Part shown: in pieces, positions 17,485-26,412 of the stretch
How the letters are laid out: every line of letters starts with the position of its first letter
How positions within the stretch are numbered: position 1 is the stretch's first letter
Assembly: GCA_964371365.1 (NCBI GenBank)
Contig: CAYJMO010000012.1
Span: 1-29,504, forward strand
DNA: 29,504 bases
Source: CAYJBH01 sp964371365
GTDB taxonomy: Bacteria > Bacillota > Clostridia > Oscillospirales > Ruminococcaceae
Reading direction: 5' to 3'
Notes under the pieces: model-generated
Databases searched by the model: none
Seen by the model: only the letters and a program-made list of their open reading frames with translations
Told to the model about the DNA's origin: nothing
Program-made: the position numbers and the translations under genes

Positions 17485-19293
17485 ATGCTTAACAGAAAAT
17501 ACTTCCCTTTTGAGCGCAACAACTACTACTTTGGCAAGCTGCTGACCGCCAAGGATTTTGAGGCAGAGCAGAGTTACTTCAACGACAAACGGCGCTTCAT
17601 GAACCGCATGAGTGGTGCAAACGGCATTGTGAGTGGTCTCGGCGTTATCATGGCTGATGATACCTCCATCATCATTCAGGCAGGGCTTGCAACCGATGCC
17701 TCCGGTCGTGAGATAGTCGTGCCGGAGACGACGGTGGTCAAGTTGCCTACCATCGACGGTTTTTCACAGCTTTCCTCCAGTGTCGCATATCTCGGTATTT
17801 CCTACAAAGAAAAACCGGCGGACGAGGTCTACTCCGTCATGAGCGGTGACGACGACACCCTCAAACACAACAAGATTAAGGAGCAGTACCAACTCACCCT
17901 CACAGATGAAAACCTTGTTGCGAATGTCAGCTCTCCGATGGACGAGTTTGTGTCAGAGACCATTATCTATAGTGATTCTGAAGTGCAACTAATGCAGTAC
18001 ACCCCGACCTTTGTCCCCAAAGGCAGTAACATCACCGTCAAAACGGTGCTAACCCGCAACGAGCCGGGCACAGGGGAATACTCCTTTAGCTACACCCTCG
18101 CAACCCCGAGCTTTACAAACGGCGACGGCGAGGCGGCGACAGAGCTCTCACTCAACAATAAAAAGCTCTCGTTCGGCGAGCAGTTCACCTTAGAGGTGGA
18201 GCTCACCCCCGATTCAAATCTTGCAACCATAGGCGGCACTGTAGGGTTTAAGGTGGAAAACTTCACCCTGCAAAAGAACGACGAGGTGTTTAACCTTAAA
18301 AAAGAGATAATCGCCGAGCTCAAACCCATCGAGGTAAACCTGCGCGAACATTACCTGCAAACCTACTATGAAAAATCGATGGACAAGGTTTTAACCGAGA
18401 GCTATGATGAACGCCTTTGGATCGCAAAAATCCGCCTTATCCGCAAAAAGTCGGCGGTAATAATCGACAACATTTCGCCTGCGCCCTATGATCAGTACAG
18501 CTATAACCCACAACAACTGATGACTTTACAAAAACTTTCGGCGTTCTATCCCGAGGTGAGGTCCATAACCTCCACCGTTTCCGTTGCCACCACAAAGGAC
18601 TCATCCTCGGCTCTTTCCACTGACAAGAGTGAGAACGCACGATACAGCTCCTGCGGTTTTTACGATTTCCCACTCGGACTCAACTACGACACCAAAGAGG
18701 TGCTATACTCCGACGAGATCATGCATGGTCTCGGCAAAGGGACTGTCTATGTGGACTTCGGTGTGGAGTTTATCACCATCGACGCCAAGACCGGCAACTC
18801 CAGTGAGATTATCACCGGCGACACCTACCTATTTGAGGGGGATTCAGCGCCGGGAGAGGAGCGACTCTATGACATAGAGAAGGCGGTCAAAATCCTGCCG
18901 GAGCGCGGCACATTCGTGCTGGCACTGCTTCCCGGCAAGACAAGCGGTCTCATCAGCATAAGGGTGCGCTGGTTTGCATTTAAATCCTACGAGCTCACCA
19001 AGATGGCGGTCAAAAAGGACACCGACGAAAAGATGATAGTAGTCAACCCCGACACCATCGTACTGCCACCCAAGGGCACAGCCCATATCTCCCCGATATT
19101 CCTCAACATGCCGAGCGAGCCCTGCACCTTCACCCTGCTCGAGGCAGACGGTGGTGAGATTGACAACAACGGTGTCTACACCGCACCATCGAAAGAGGGC
19201 GCGTACGAGATAAGGGTTGAGGCGATAAGCGACCCACAGATATTCACCCACGTTTTTGCAATAGTGACGCAGAAGAAGAAAAAAGGGGAATAG
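17485..19293 (+). CDS. Injection-system baseplate/tail-associated protein with DFxxEQxYF motif
   Basis: The 602-residue protein starts with a conserved module (residues 5-95). It has the motif YYFGKLLTAKDFEAEQSYF, then KRRFMNR, GxxGIVSGLGV and a glycine turn before ATDASGREIVVP. From memory, this N-terminal pattern is widespread in proteins encoded beside DUF4255 and sheath genes in phage-tail-like clusters, but I know no firm function. The middle (190-300) looks beta-rich, and the C-terminal 90 residues resemble a bacterial Ig-like domain (IVVNPDTIVLPPKGTAHISP ... NGVYTAPSKEGAY). There is no signal peptide or membrane segment. The start ATG is 9 nt behind GAGAGGA. A cytoplasmic particle component, possibly a baseplate or fibre adaptor, is the most likely role. 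Confidence 0.7.
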   Translation: MLNRKYFPFERNNYYFGKLLTAKDFEAEQSYFNDKRRFMNRMSGANGIVSGLGVIMADDTSIIIQAGLATDASGREIVVPETTVVKLPTIDGFSQLSSSVAYLGISYKEKPADEVYSVMSGDDDTLKHNKIKEQYQLTLTDENLVANVSSPMDEFVSETIIYSDSEVQLMQYTPTFVPKGSNITVKTVLTRNEPGTGEYSFSYTLATPSFTNGDGEAATELSLNNKKLSFGEQFTLEVELTPDSNLATIGGTVGFKVENFTLQKNDEVFNLKKEIIAELKPIEVNLREHYLQTYYEKSMDKVLTESYDERLWIAKIRLIRKKSAVIIDNISPAPYDQYSYNPQQLMTLQKLSAFYPEVRSITSTVSVATTKDSSSALSTDKSENARYSSCGFYDFPLGLNYDTKEVLYSDEIMHGLGKGTVYVDFGVEFITIDAKTGNSSEIITGDTYLFEGDSAPGEERLYDIEKAVKILPERGTFVLALLPGKTSGLISIRVRWFAFKSYELTKMAVKKDTDEKMIVVNPDTIVLPPKGTAHISPIFLNMPSEPCTFTLLEADGGEIDNNGVYTAPSKEGAYEIRVEAISDPQIFTHVFAIVTQKKKKGE

Positions 19294-19329
19294 ACCAACA
19301 AACATTAAGCTGAAAGGATTAACTTTATT

Positions 19330-20223
19330 TTGGATCTTTCAAACATGCAGCTCTTTACCGTGAGAACTGTCATTGTGAACGAGGTGAACGATATAACCGT
19401 ATGCGAGGATAGAACGAGTGAATCCGGCGCGTTTTATACCGTCGTCTCTATAAAGAAGCCCGAAGTAAAAAAAGAGGTTGCGCACATACTCGCGACCACC
19501 GGTCTTTTCTCCACGAACATTGACTACAAAGGCTCCTATGTTACGGAGGATCGGCTCAATCTCGTTTTCAGCTACCGGGCGGAAAATCGGCTGGCGGTGC
19601 AGGAGATAATACTCTGCACAAACGATGCAAAACGCCTTACTACAGCCGAAAATCTGCTCATAGCAACGGCAGAGACACAGGTCACCGGATCGATTGGACT
19701 TTTGCTCTTTCACGAACGCAACATCAACATTACTGCAAACCATGACATCTTTTTCAACTATTTCATCGACTTTGCAAACTGGAATCCGGCGGCGAACGAC
19801 AGTGATTATTATAAGGCGGTCGCAACGAGAGTGTTCACTCTCCTCTCGGTGGAGTACGAGGCGAAATATTCCGGCGCGGTGCACCGATACCCGAGTGAGC
19901 TGCAGGTGCTCTACCGCAAGGCGCGAAGTGGTGGATATACCTCTTTCAGTGGCATCATCGCCTTTGTGAAGATGCTTTCGGGCGGTTACAGCGAGCCGGC
20001 GATCGGTTGGCGATACATCTGGTCCAGAATTAAGCAGTTAATCGCGTTTGTGCGTGCGAACTGGACGACGGTCATAGCGGTGGCGCTTATAGTGGTGACG
20101 GTAATCTTCCTTGCATATCAGATATATGCCCGTGTGCGAGCAAACGCGCTGATGGAGGAAAATTATGTATACATCGGACTTGAACAGATAGGGGATGTGT
20201 TCCTCGGAGACGAAGATTTATAA
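19330..20223 (+). CDS. Single-pass membrane protein of the injection-system cluster, unknown function
   Basis: I do not recognise this 297-residue protein. About 240 residues with no signal peptide precede one clear membrane helix (residues 245-267, NWTTVIAVALIVVTVIF...), after which about 30 residues follow. With basic residues (R233, K235, R242, and R268, R270) on both sides, orientation is not settled, but the large N-terminal part is probably cytoplasmic. The start is TTG at 19330, 12 nt after AAAGG; the next ATG (19345) is 27 nt away from that site. The N-terminal region (FTVRTVIVNEVNDITVCEDR...) recalls a compact mixed alpha/beta fold, but I cannot assign a family. It lies between the DFxxEQ protein and the HAMP receptor, so it probably helps couple the particle or its regulator to the membrane. 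Confidence 0.72.
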   Translation: MDLSNMQLFTVRTVIVNEVNDITVCEDRTSESGAFYTVVSIKKPEVKKEVAHILATTGLFSTNIDYKGSYVTEDRLNLVFSYRAENRLAVQEIILCTNDAKRLTTAENLLIATAETQVTGSIGLLLFHERNINITANHDIFFNYFIDFANWNPAANDSDYYKAVATRVFTLLSVEYEAKYSGAVHRYPSELQVLYRKARSGGYTSFSGIIAFVKMLSGGYSEPAIGWRYIWSRIKQLIAFVRANWTTVIAVALIVVTVIFLAYQIYARVRANALMEENYVYIGLEQIGDVFLGDEDL

Positions 20224-20282
20224 CGATAGTTATTCAATTTCAGACGTATTTTAATGACTATTCAACATTTAACAGGGGTAAA

Positions 20283-22943
20283 GTGAACGATATTAAGAGA
20301 ACCGGTTTTATAGTGCTGTCCTGTATCGCCGTTGTGGTACTGCTTTTTGCCGAGTTGATTTTAAACAACAACGCAATTAAAAGCGTCGCCGGCATACATC
20401 ACTCGTCCGAGGCAGGGAGTGTTGTGGCAGTCTATGAAGAGAACGACATAGTTATCACACATCTGAATACCTCCGGTTCGATTGGCTCCACCTTTACCAT
20501 GCCACGCACCGAGGATGGCGGATACATTTCGATACTCGACATGTTGTTGGACGACGAGGGATACCTCTATATCCTAAAAGAGGTATTGAACGACGAGGAG
20601 GAATCGGCGCAGAGTATAGAGGTCTACAACGTAGAAAACTTGTTTTTCAAACACCGCGCAACCCATGAACTCGTCAGCGACGACATCAACTACAAATGGA
20701 TTTCCTACGACGGCTCGATATTCGTCAGCGGCACCACCGATCAGGACTCTAAGGTAATAAGAAGTTCCTACGATGCCGAGCAGCTACGAGACGACAAAGC
20801 GACCGAGCCGAAACACTCAAGAACCTACAACATCAGCAGTGAAGAGGGAATACACGAGTTAGAGCCTTACGGCGAGGACATTATCTATATGGCAAAGTCC
20901 GGCAAGCTGTTTATGGCAAGCGAGGGCGCCGAAGCCCCGACCGAGCTCTACCCTGCGAGGACGTTGGAGCGGGTCATGTACCCGATATTCTTCACGGTGC
21001 TGGACGACATAGTCCTCCTCGGTGAACAGGAGAGCGGTGATATACTTTCACTCATCCCGACAACCGGCGAGACCAGTGTCCTTAAGAGCGGAACCGAGCC
21101 TTTCTCGGGCGAGAGCAGTTATACCCCGATCAACATTCTCGCCATGTCGATGGTCGACACCACCAATTTCTTAGCGGTGACTAAAAACGAGGCGACGCGT
21201 TCCTACGACCTGCTACACACCGTGTCCGGACAGACAAACGAAATAACTACACTCGGCAGAGGGTTTTTCGCGACACTGTTCACCCTTATATTTAAGATAA
21301 TCATTGCGGTAGGCATTATATTTGGTGCAATAAACGGCATCTCGGCGTACATCGGCTATGTGAGGAATAACAAATCGGTGCTGAATAAACTCACACTCAC
21401 CGTTCTGCCGGTCCTCCTCGCCGCACTCCTACTGTTCGGTGTCTTTGCCTACTACTCCAACCGACTCACCGTCATACAAAACACCGAAAAACAGATTCAG
21501 GATGAGGGCAACCTGCTTGCGGCGCTATTCGGGGCAGAAGTCTTTGACGAGATGGAGTTCCCATATGACTATGTCAGTGACAGCTATAAATATCTTTTAG
21601 CGCAGATTGGCACCCGCGCAACCTACACCAGAACCGCCTACTTTGAGCGAGAGACCCTTTTCACCGGCGTCGATTTTGACGCACCGCTCTTCTATCCGTT
21701 TGAGATAGGAATGAGCATCGACGCGGCAGAACTTTACGCGAGGGCGGCGGGGACCGGCACGGCGCAAACCGGCATGATAAATGACAAGTACGGAATACGC
21801 TTCTCCTGCGTGACACCGATTGGCGGCATCTCCGGTGCAACAACCTACCTCATCGAGACCGGCGTTCCCTACTCCGGCATAGACGAGAGCTCACTTATCT
21901 TCCTCTTTATATACATCGGCTTTGCGGCACTTTTTGTAGTCGTTATGATGTTCCTGCTCAATGCAACATTTAAGAGGGTGATCAACCCGATAGGCAGAAT
22001 AAAGAGTGGACTTGAGGAGTTCTCTAAAGGCAACACCGCCGTGAGAATAGAGTTTGAGAGCAACGACGAGTTATCCGACATCGTCAAGGTGTTCAACAAC
22101 ATGGCCTCCGACATCGACCTGCGGATGTATGATCTACAAAAGGCGAGTGAGACCTATTTCCGATTTATACCTCAAAAGGTCTTCGCACTGCTTGGCAAGG
22201 AGAGCCTTGCCGATATAAAACTGGGCAACAGCGTCGAGGCAATCTACAACACCCTTACAGTTAGTCTGTCGTTTAACGGCTCCGCCTCCACCGCGACGCT
22301 TCAGGAGATGACCAACAGATGCTTTAACATCATCAACGAGACCTGCGACAAATACGATGCCACACCCGTTGCGGACAGTGTGAACCTGCGCAGACTTCAG
22401 ATAATATGCCCCGAGGGCGCGAACAGCGCGGCAGATGTTGCACTCACCGCTCTGTCTCGGATAGATGCACTCAACGCCGGTGTGCCGATGCAAAACAAGG
22501 TGAATGCATTGTTCATCGTCCATAAAACCCGTGTTTTCTACGGCATCTGCGGCGATGAGAACCGATATGTCCCCTCGATTATCTCGAGTGAGCTGGATTT
22601 TATTGCCGAGAATGAGGAGCTGTTCCGAGAGTTCTCCAGCAGGTTGATAGTGACCTCGGAATCACTTGAAGATATTGATAAGGACAACTATTTCTACCGC
22701 AACATCGGGCAGATTTCGAGCAAGGGGAATGCACAGTATGAGCTCTATGACTTCTATGATGCATCACCCGGCGCACAGACCCAGTTGATAAACGAGACCA
22801 AGGCGACATTCGACAAGGCGATGCAACTGTACAACGACAAACGCTACTATGAGGCGAAAAATCTCTTTGCGATTGTTTTGCGGGAGAACCAATACGACAA
22901 TGTTGCAAGATACTATATATTCAAATGCGAGCGCAGTATTTAA
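20283..22943 (+). CDS. Membrane receptor with HAMP and degenerate class III cyclase domain
   Basis: This 886-residue protein has membrane helices at about 10-28, 330-358, 369-392 and 537-560. Two extracytoplasmic regions follow from this layout: 30-325, with repetitive beta strands (possibly propeller-like), and 395-535, which may be a Cache-like sensor. A HAMP domain (561-613) leads to a region (625-825) matching class III adenylate cyclases in its opening FxPxxxFALLGKESLADIKLGN segment. The catalytic part is degenerate: the strand that should carry the first metal-binding Asp reads TLTVSLSFNGS, and the second expected Gly-Asp is also missing. A TPR-like C-terminus (843-876, AMQLYNDKRYYEAKNLF) is typical of such cyclases. 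It is therefore likely a pseudo-cyclase that signals by binding, not cAMP synthesis. The start is GTG behind AGGGGT. It is membrane-located within the injection-system operon; the ligand and partner are unknown. Confidence 0.8.
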   Translation: MNDIKRTGFIVLSCIAVVVLLFAELILNNNAIKSVAGIHHSSEAGSVVAVYEENDIVITHLNTSGSIGSTFTMPRTEDGGYISILDMLLDDEGYLYILKEVLNDEEESAQSIEVYNVENLFFKHRATHELVSDDINYKWISYDGSIFVSGTTDQDSKVIRSSYDAEQLRDDKATEPKHSRTYNISSEEGIHELEPYGEDIIYMAKSGKLFMASEGAEAPTELYPARTLERVMYPIFFTVLDDIVLLGEQESGDILSLIPTTGETSVLKSGTEPFSGESSYTPINILAMSMVDTTNFLAVTKNEATRSYDLLHTVSGQTNEITTLGRGFFATLFTLIFKIIIAVGIIFGAINGISAYIGYVRNNKSVLNKLTLTVLPVLLAALLLFGVFAYYSNRLTVIQNTEKQIQDEGNLLAALFGAEVFDEMEFPYDYVSDSYKYLLAQIGTRATYTRTAYFERETLFTGVDFDAPLFYPFEIGMSIDAAELYARAAGTGTAQTGMINDKYGIRFSCVTPIGGISGATTYLIETGVPYSGIDESSLIFLFIYIGFAALFVVVMMFLLNATFKRVINPIGRIKSGLEEFSKGNTAVRIEFESNDELSDIVKVFNNMASDIDLRMYDLQKASETYFRFIPQKVFALLGKESLADIKLGNSVEAIYNTLTVSLSFNGSASTATLQEMTNRCFNIINETCDKYDATPVADSVNLRRLQIICPEGANSAADVALTALSRIDALNAGVPMQNKVNALFIVHKTRVFYGICGDENRYVPSIISSELDFIAENEELFREFSSRLIVTSESLEDIDKDNYFYRNIGQISSKGNAQYELYDFYDASPGAQTQLINETKATFDKAMQLYNDKRYYEAKNLFAIVLRENQYDNVARYYIFKCERSI

Positions 22944-22991
22944 ATTCTATGAGCACAGCAACTAATTTTTTGAGGAAGGAGGTTATAAATT

Positions 22992-24584
22992 ATGAATTTT
23001 TTCACATCACTGTTTAAGCGGATAACAACCGCTATCACCAGCCCATTTCGCAAGTTTATAACCACCGCCTCGCGAATGCTCAACGTCAATATCTGGACGG
23101 CGAAGATAGTAAAACCGCTGACCAAGTTTGTCAAGCAGACGTTGACCCTCAAACCCAAGAGCAAGGACGAGTACTACACAGTTGGCAAATTCCTTGTATT
23201 CAAAAAGGTGTTTTTGGCGATTGTGCTTATCGTCTGCGCCGGCATCTTCCTCTATTTCACCATGTTCGCCGACCCTATTGAGACTTCTCCGGCGGCACCG
23301 TCAGGCGCACTGACCGGCGAGAGTTTCGACTATGATGACATGTCGGTCAAGGACTTCACCGGCGTTGCGAACATCCATTCCTCGACAGGTGAGGTGGTCT
23401 ACACCGGAGAAATTACGGCAGGCGTTGTGGAGGGAGTAGGCACTCTCAACGACCGTGACGGCAATAAGGTCTATGAAGGGGAGTTTGTCCAGAATGCCTA
23501 CGAGGGCGAGGGTATTAAGTACTATGAAAATGGCGCCGTGCAGTATGTCGGCGAGTTTGCGAACAACCTCTTTGAGGGGAATGGAACAGCCTACTACCCC
23601 GACGGTCAGATACAATACTCCGGGAGCTTTTCAAACGGCGATTTTTCCGGCACAGGCGAGCTATATAATCAGGAGGGGACACTGCTCTACACCGGCAACT
23701 TCCTCACCGGCGACTACCATGCAGAGGGGATTTCCTACTTCGAGGACGGCACTAAGCGGTATGAGGGTGAGTTCTTCGAGGGCAAGGCACAGGGCACCGG
23801 TTCACTCTACTCCTCCACCGGAATGCAGATCTACTCCGGCGCAATGTACGACGGCAACATAGACTACCGTGCACTGTTAAACGCTGACCTCTCCCAGATT
23901 GAGGCGATGTTCAGCGAGACACCGAGGATAATGTATTCTAACACCGACACGGTTTATGTCTACGAGCTTGCAGGGGTGATACTGACAATAGATGCAAAAA
24001 TACAACTTCACACCACCGAAAACCCGAATGAGGAACAACAATCCTCCGACCTTTTATACTTCATGCCGACCTCGAGTGGCGATATTTCCGATATAGTCGC
24101 TGGTTATACAACTCTTGAAAACACGGGCGATGTGCTCTCCCTTTCAAATATGAGCGACACCGACGACGAGCCGCTTCCGAGCTTTGTCGGCTCTCAGCAG
24201 GAACTGTACTTCCAGATAGCCGGCGATAATTGGCAGTCCGAAAAGGACCTTGACAAAACCAAGGTTTCCGTCACCAAGGTGACCGTCTTCGGCGACGATA
24301 TGCCGAACATCGACGGTGTGCGTGAGGAGCTGTTTGAGCATAACACCGTGACCTTTATCGACGACTGTGTCGCCATCGACTATCTACGGCAGACGACCCC
24401 GACACTTTTCTCCAACATCGTCTTTCGCACCGACACCTCCAACTCGGCGTATGTGCGCATATCCAACATCGACTACGCCGGCAAGATTGTCAAATATGCA
24501 CGATATGTCGATGATTTGACCTACATCTACAGCTACCAGCTAAGCGACGAAAATACAATGTACTACTACTCGGTAGAACGCTAA
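22992..24584 (+). CDS. Membrane-anchored MORN-repeat protein
   Basis: This 530-residue protein has a basic N-terminal region of about 70 residues, one membrane helix (about 73-91) and then a large domain presumably outside the cytoplasm, by the positive-inside rule. Residues 136-290 hold about seven MORN repeats of 22-24 residues with the pattern YxGEFxxGxxxGxGxxxxxDG (for example VYEGEFVQNAYEGEG and QYSGSFSNGDFSGTG). About 240 further residues lack a recognisable family. MORN repeats in other proteins bind lipids or other proteins. The start ATG is 9 nt behind AAGGAGG, one of the best ribosome sites here. It lies between the HAMP pseudo-cyclase and the DUF4255 gene, so it belongs to the membrane module of the cluster. 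An envelope-facing scaffold is plausible but unproven. Confidence 0.82.
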   Translation: MNFFTSLFKRITTAITSPFRKFITTASRMLNVNIWTAKIVKPLTKFVKQTLTLKPKSKDEYYTVGKFLVFKKVFLAIVLIVCAGIFLYFTMFADPIETSPAAPSGALTGESFDYDDMSVKDFTGVANIHSSTGEVVYTGEITAGVVEGVGTLNDRDGNKVYEGEFVQNAYEGEGIKYYENGAVQYVGEFANNLFEGNGTAYYPDGQIQYSGSFSNGDFSGTGELYNQEGTLLYTGNFLTGDYHAEGISYFEDGTKRYEGEFFEGKAQGTGSLYSSTGMQIYSGAMYDGNIDYRALLNADLSQIEAMFSETPRIMYSNTDTVYVYELAGVILTIDAKIQLHTTENPNEEQQSSDLLYFMPTSSGDISDIVAGYTTLENTGDVLSLSNMSDTDDEPLPSFVGSQQELYFQIAGDNWQSEKDLDKTKVSVTKVTVFGDDMPNIDGVREELFEHNTVTFIDDCVAIDYLRQTTPTLFSNIVFRTDTSNSAYVRISNIDYAGKIVKYARYVDDLTYIYSYQLSDENTMYYYSVER

Positions 24585-24608
24585 AATTCTTGAAAGGAAC
24601 CCCCGAAT

Positions 24609-25187
24609 ATGGCTGAATTTTCCATCATCGCCGACGTAAGCAATACGATACTAAAGCTACTTCGCGAGAGCCTTTGCCCCGAGCCGGTGCAGGTGCCGGA
24701 GGCGGTGCTGTTGACAACACCGTCTGACAAGAACAGCGACTTTCAGCTCGGAATATTTCTGTACGACGTCAAGGATTTCTCGGAGTATCGTTCCTCCACC
24801 CCGACGCGGAGCAAAAACACTCTTCAGATGCCGGACCGACCACTTGCGCTCAGCTATATGCTCTTTTTAAATAGCAAGGCACAGATGGCGATAGGTGCCG
24901 AGACGGAGCAACGTATTCTCGGTCGCTCGCTCCAGACACTGATGGATAATCCGCAGATTAACATCTCACTCGCCCACCCTTATCAAAACAGCGATGAGGC
25001 GGATGCCGGAATAACACTGCTCAATATGACCTTCGATGAAAAAAGCAAGATTTGGTCGTCGCTTTCCATGCCGTATCAGGTGGGGCTTTTCTTTCAGGTT
25101 GCGCCGGTCATGCTGTCATCACGCAACACCCGCGAGTTTGTCCGTGTTCGCTCGCTGGAGTTTGGCACCGAGATTAACACCGATTAG
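24609..25187 (+). CDS. DUF4255 (Pvc16 N-terminal-like) injection-system protein
   Basis: This 192-residue protein matches the DUF4255 family, represented by Pvc16/Afp16 of extracellular contractile injection systems, where the protein caps the tube and sheath end and helps fix tail length. Hallmarks are the N-terminal AEFSIIADVSNTILKLL, QLGIFLYDVKDFSEYR (about 55-70), a central ALSYMLFLNSKAQ and a C-terminal LSMPYQVGLFFQVAPVML. The length is typical. It is soluble, with no signal peptide. The ATG lies about 9 nt after GAAAGGAAC and 24 nt after the MORN gene. It is an early marker that the following genes are a contractile injection system. Confidence 0.9.
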   Translation: MAEFSIIADVSNTILKLLRESLCPEPVQVPEAVLLTTPSDKNSDFQLGIFLYDVKDFSEYRSSTPTRSKNTLQMPDRPLALSYMLFLNSKAQMAIGAETEQRILGRSLQTLMDNPQINISLAHPYQNSDEADAGITLLNMTFDEKSKIWSSLSMPYQVGLFFQVAPVMLSSRNTREFVRVRSLEFGTEINTD

Positions 25188-25224
25188 TGAAACCACAATA
25201 TTTCAGAGAAAGAGAGGTTAGGCC

Positions 25225-25917
25225 ATGGTTAAGATAAGCGTCTGCTTTGTAGTCCGACTGATAGATGACTACACGGCAAAGAACATAACCGGCTCGGTCG
25301 TTGGATTCACAGTTGCAGGTAAACGGCTTAAATACATAAAAAAACCGGAGGGACACTATGTATTTACCGGCGACATCCCTCCCGAGGATCTGCTGATAAC
25401 AACAACCCACTACAAAGACAGGGTGCTACCCTACAGCATGATTGAAAACGGCGGTGAGGCACCGGTCATAGTGGTTCGAATGTATCGCAAAGCAGGAATT
25501 TATTTCCTCGATTGTGACTGGGTGACCGGCAAAGGAACCGCAGGTCGACTTGCCTATATTCCGTCAAAAGAGGTTGCCGGACTGTCCTTCCAAAAAAGCG
25601 AGGCAATAGAGAACAAGACGATAATTTATCTCGGTGGATACAGCACCGAACAACTGATAGGCAACTGCTACTGTATGGGAGATGAAAAGGAGCGTAGCAT
25701 TTTCTATATAGTAGGGCGGGACCCCGGCGGAGGGTATGAGATAGCCTCGCCGATATTTCGATCACAACGGAGTGGCTTGCGGCTGAATAGAGTCTACTCT
25801 GATATAAGTGATATAAACAGTAAGTACACAATCCCCGTCATAAAGGCAGATGATGAAAACTTGGCACTCACCCTTGAAAGCGAGGTGAAGGAATGGGGGT
25901 GCTACTATGAAGTTTAG
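25225..25917 (+). CDS. Injection-system-associated beta-rich protein, unknown function
   Basis: This 230-residue protein has no signal peptide or membrane segment. The first 90 residues (RLIDDYTAKNITG ... GHYVFTGDIPPEDLLITTTHYKD) resemble the carboxypeptidase-like regulatory beta-sandwich that often begins proteins next to DUF4255 genes in phage-tail-like loci. The remainder shows short beta strands but no family I can name. The ATG follows AGAGG at 7 nt. Its stop overlaps a possible 36-codon frame and is 66 nt before the PAAR-like gene. A baseplate or capping role is likely from context only. Confidence 0.72.
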   Translation: MVKISVCFVVRLIDDYTAKNITGSVVGFTVAGKRLKYIKKPEGHYVFTGDIPPEDLLITTTHYKDRVLPYSMIENGGEAPVIVVRMYRKAGIYFLDCDWVTGKGTAGRLAYIPSKEVAGLSFQKSEAIENKTIIYLGGYSTEQLIGNCYCMGDEKERSIFYIVGRDPGGGYEIASPIFRSQRSGLRLNRVYSDISDINSKYTIPVIKADDENLALTLESEVKEWGCYYEV

Positions 25918-26017
25918 GCGCATACAGCGCCGAAAGTATCGCAAGAAAGCGAGAGGGAAACAGAAGGGAGGCAAGGAAAACGGATGGGATTATTCGTTTG
26001 TACCGGCGCCCAGTTGA
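25907..26017 (+). CDS. Possible 36-residue highly basic protein
   Basis: An ATG at 25907 overlaps the end of the preceding gene and is 5-6 nt behind a GGGGGTG ribosome site. The 36-codon frame encodes about 14 Lys/Arg in its first 24 residues (MKFRRIQRRKYRKKARG...). It also overlaps the start of the PAAR-like gene. It could be a real small nucleic-acid- or tube-binding peptide, or simply a frame whose translation delivers ribosomes to the next start. No homologue is known to me. Confidence 0.3.
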   Translation: MKFRRIQRRKYRKKARGKQKGGKENGWDYSFVPAPS

Positions 26018-26349
26018 TGTGCAGTTTCGGAGTTGCTCCGTCACCCATGATGGTGCTTCCGAAATCCAAGGTCATGACGACCTTGCCGGCGGCGAACATT
26101 ATGGATATCATCCCGATGGTCAATATACTACCGTTTGGCATCTGCAAATCGCCTGCAAATCCCGCAACGCTCGGCGGAATAATACCGGTTCCCTGCATTC
26201 CGATTACTGCGGCACCATGGATACCGGGTAAACCGACCATACTGGTTGGAGGACTTCCGGCGATAGATAATACCTGCAAACTCATGTGTTCCTATGCCGG
26301 TATTATCCAGGTAATCAACCCCGGGCAAACAAAGACAATTTGTGGCTAA
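25984..26349 (+). CDS. PAAR-like DUF4280 spike-tip protein
   Basis: This 121-residue protein matches the DUF4280 family of PAAR-like proteins, which form the sharp tip on the central spike of contractile injection systems. It shows the family's hydrophobic, proline-rich pattern: GAQLMCSFG near the start, ANIMDIIPMVNILPFGICKSPANP in the middle, then IPVPCIPIT, PWIPGKPTILVGGLPAID and CKLMCSYAGIIQVINPGQ. Cysteines C6, C13, C55, C77, C99 and C103 could help hold the tip. The length is typical for a bare PAAR with no toxin domain attached, so any effector must be carried elsewhere. ATG 25984 follows AAGGAA at 5 nt. The gene lies before the sheath gene, instead of among the baseplate genes where I would usually expect it. 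Confidence 0.9.
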   Translation: MGLFVCTGAQLMCSFGVAPSPMMVLPKSKVMTTLPAANIMDIIPMVNILPFGICKSPANPATLGGIIPVPCIPITAAPWIPGKPTILVGGLPAIDNTCKLMCSYAGIIQVINPGQTKTICG

Positions 26350-26372
26350 TAAAACTTAAAAATTATTTAGAG

Positions 26373-26412
26373 AAGGAGGAGTGGTCGAATTATATTTCGA
26401 TCCAAAGAAAAA
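26373..26412 (+). promoter_or_regulatory. Distant Shine-Dalgarno plus hairpin ahead of the sheath gene
   Basis: A strong Shine-Dalgarno AAGGAGGA (26373-26380) is 32 nt from the sheath ATG, too far for normal initiation. Between them a 7-bp stem (26383-26389 with 26396-26402, one G-U pair) closes a 6-nt loop. Excluding the stem-loop leaves about 12 nt, close to the normal spacing. No better site lies next to the ATG (only AAAGAAAAA), and no in-frame ATG, GTG or TTG lies between. Confidence 0.55.

Noticed and set aside
18844..19305. Minus-strand frame of 153 codons opposite the end of the DFxxEQ-motif gene
   Set aside because: Shadow frame without a ribosome site or domain; the opposite strand is clearly coding.
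22949..23017. 22-codon frame starting at ATG 22949 just before the MORN gene
   Set aside because: No ribosome site precedes it, and it runs through the strong ribosome site of the MORN gene.
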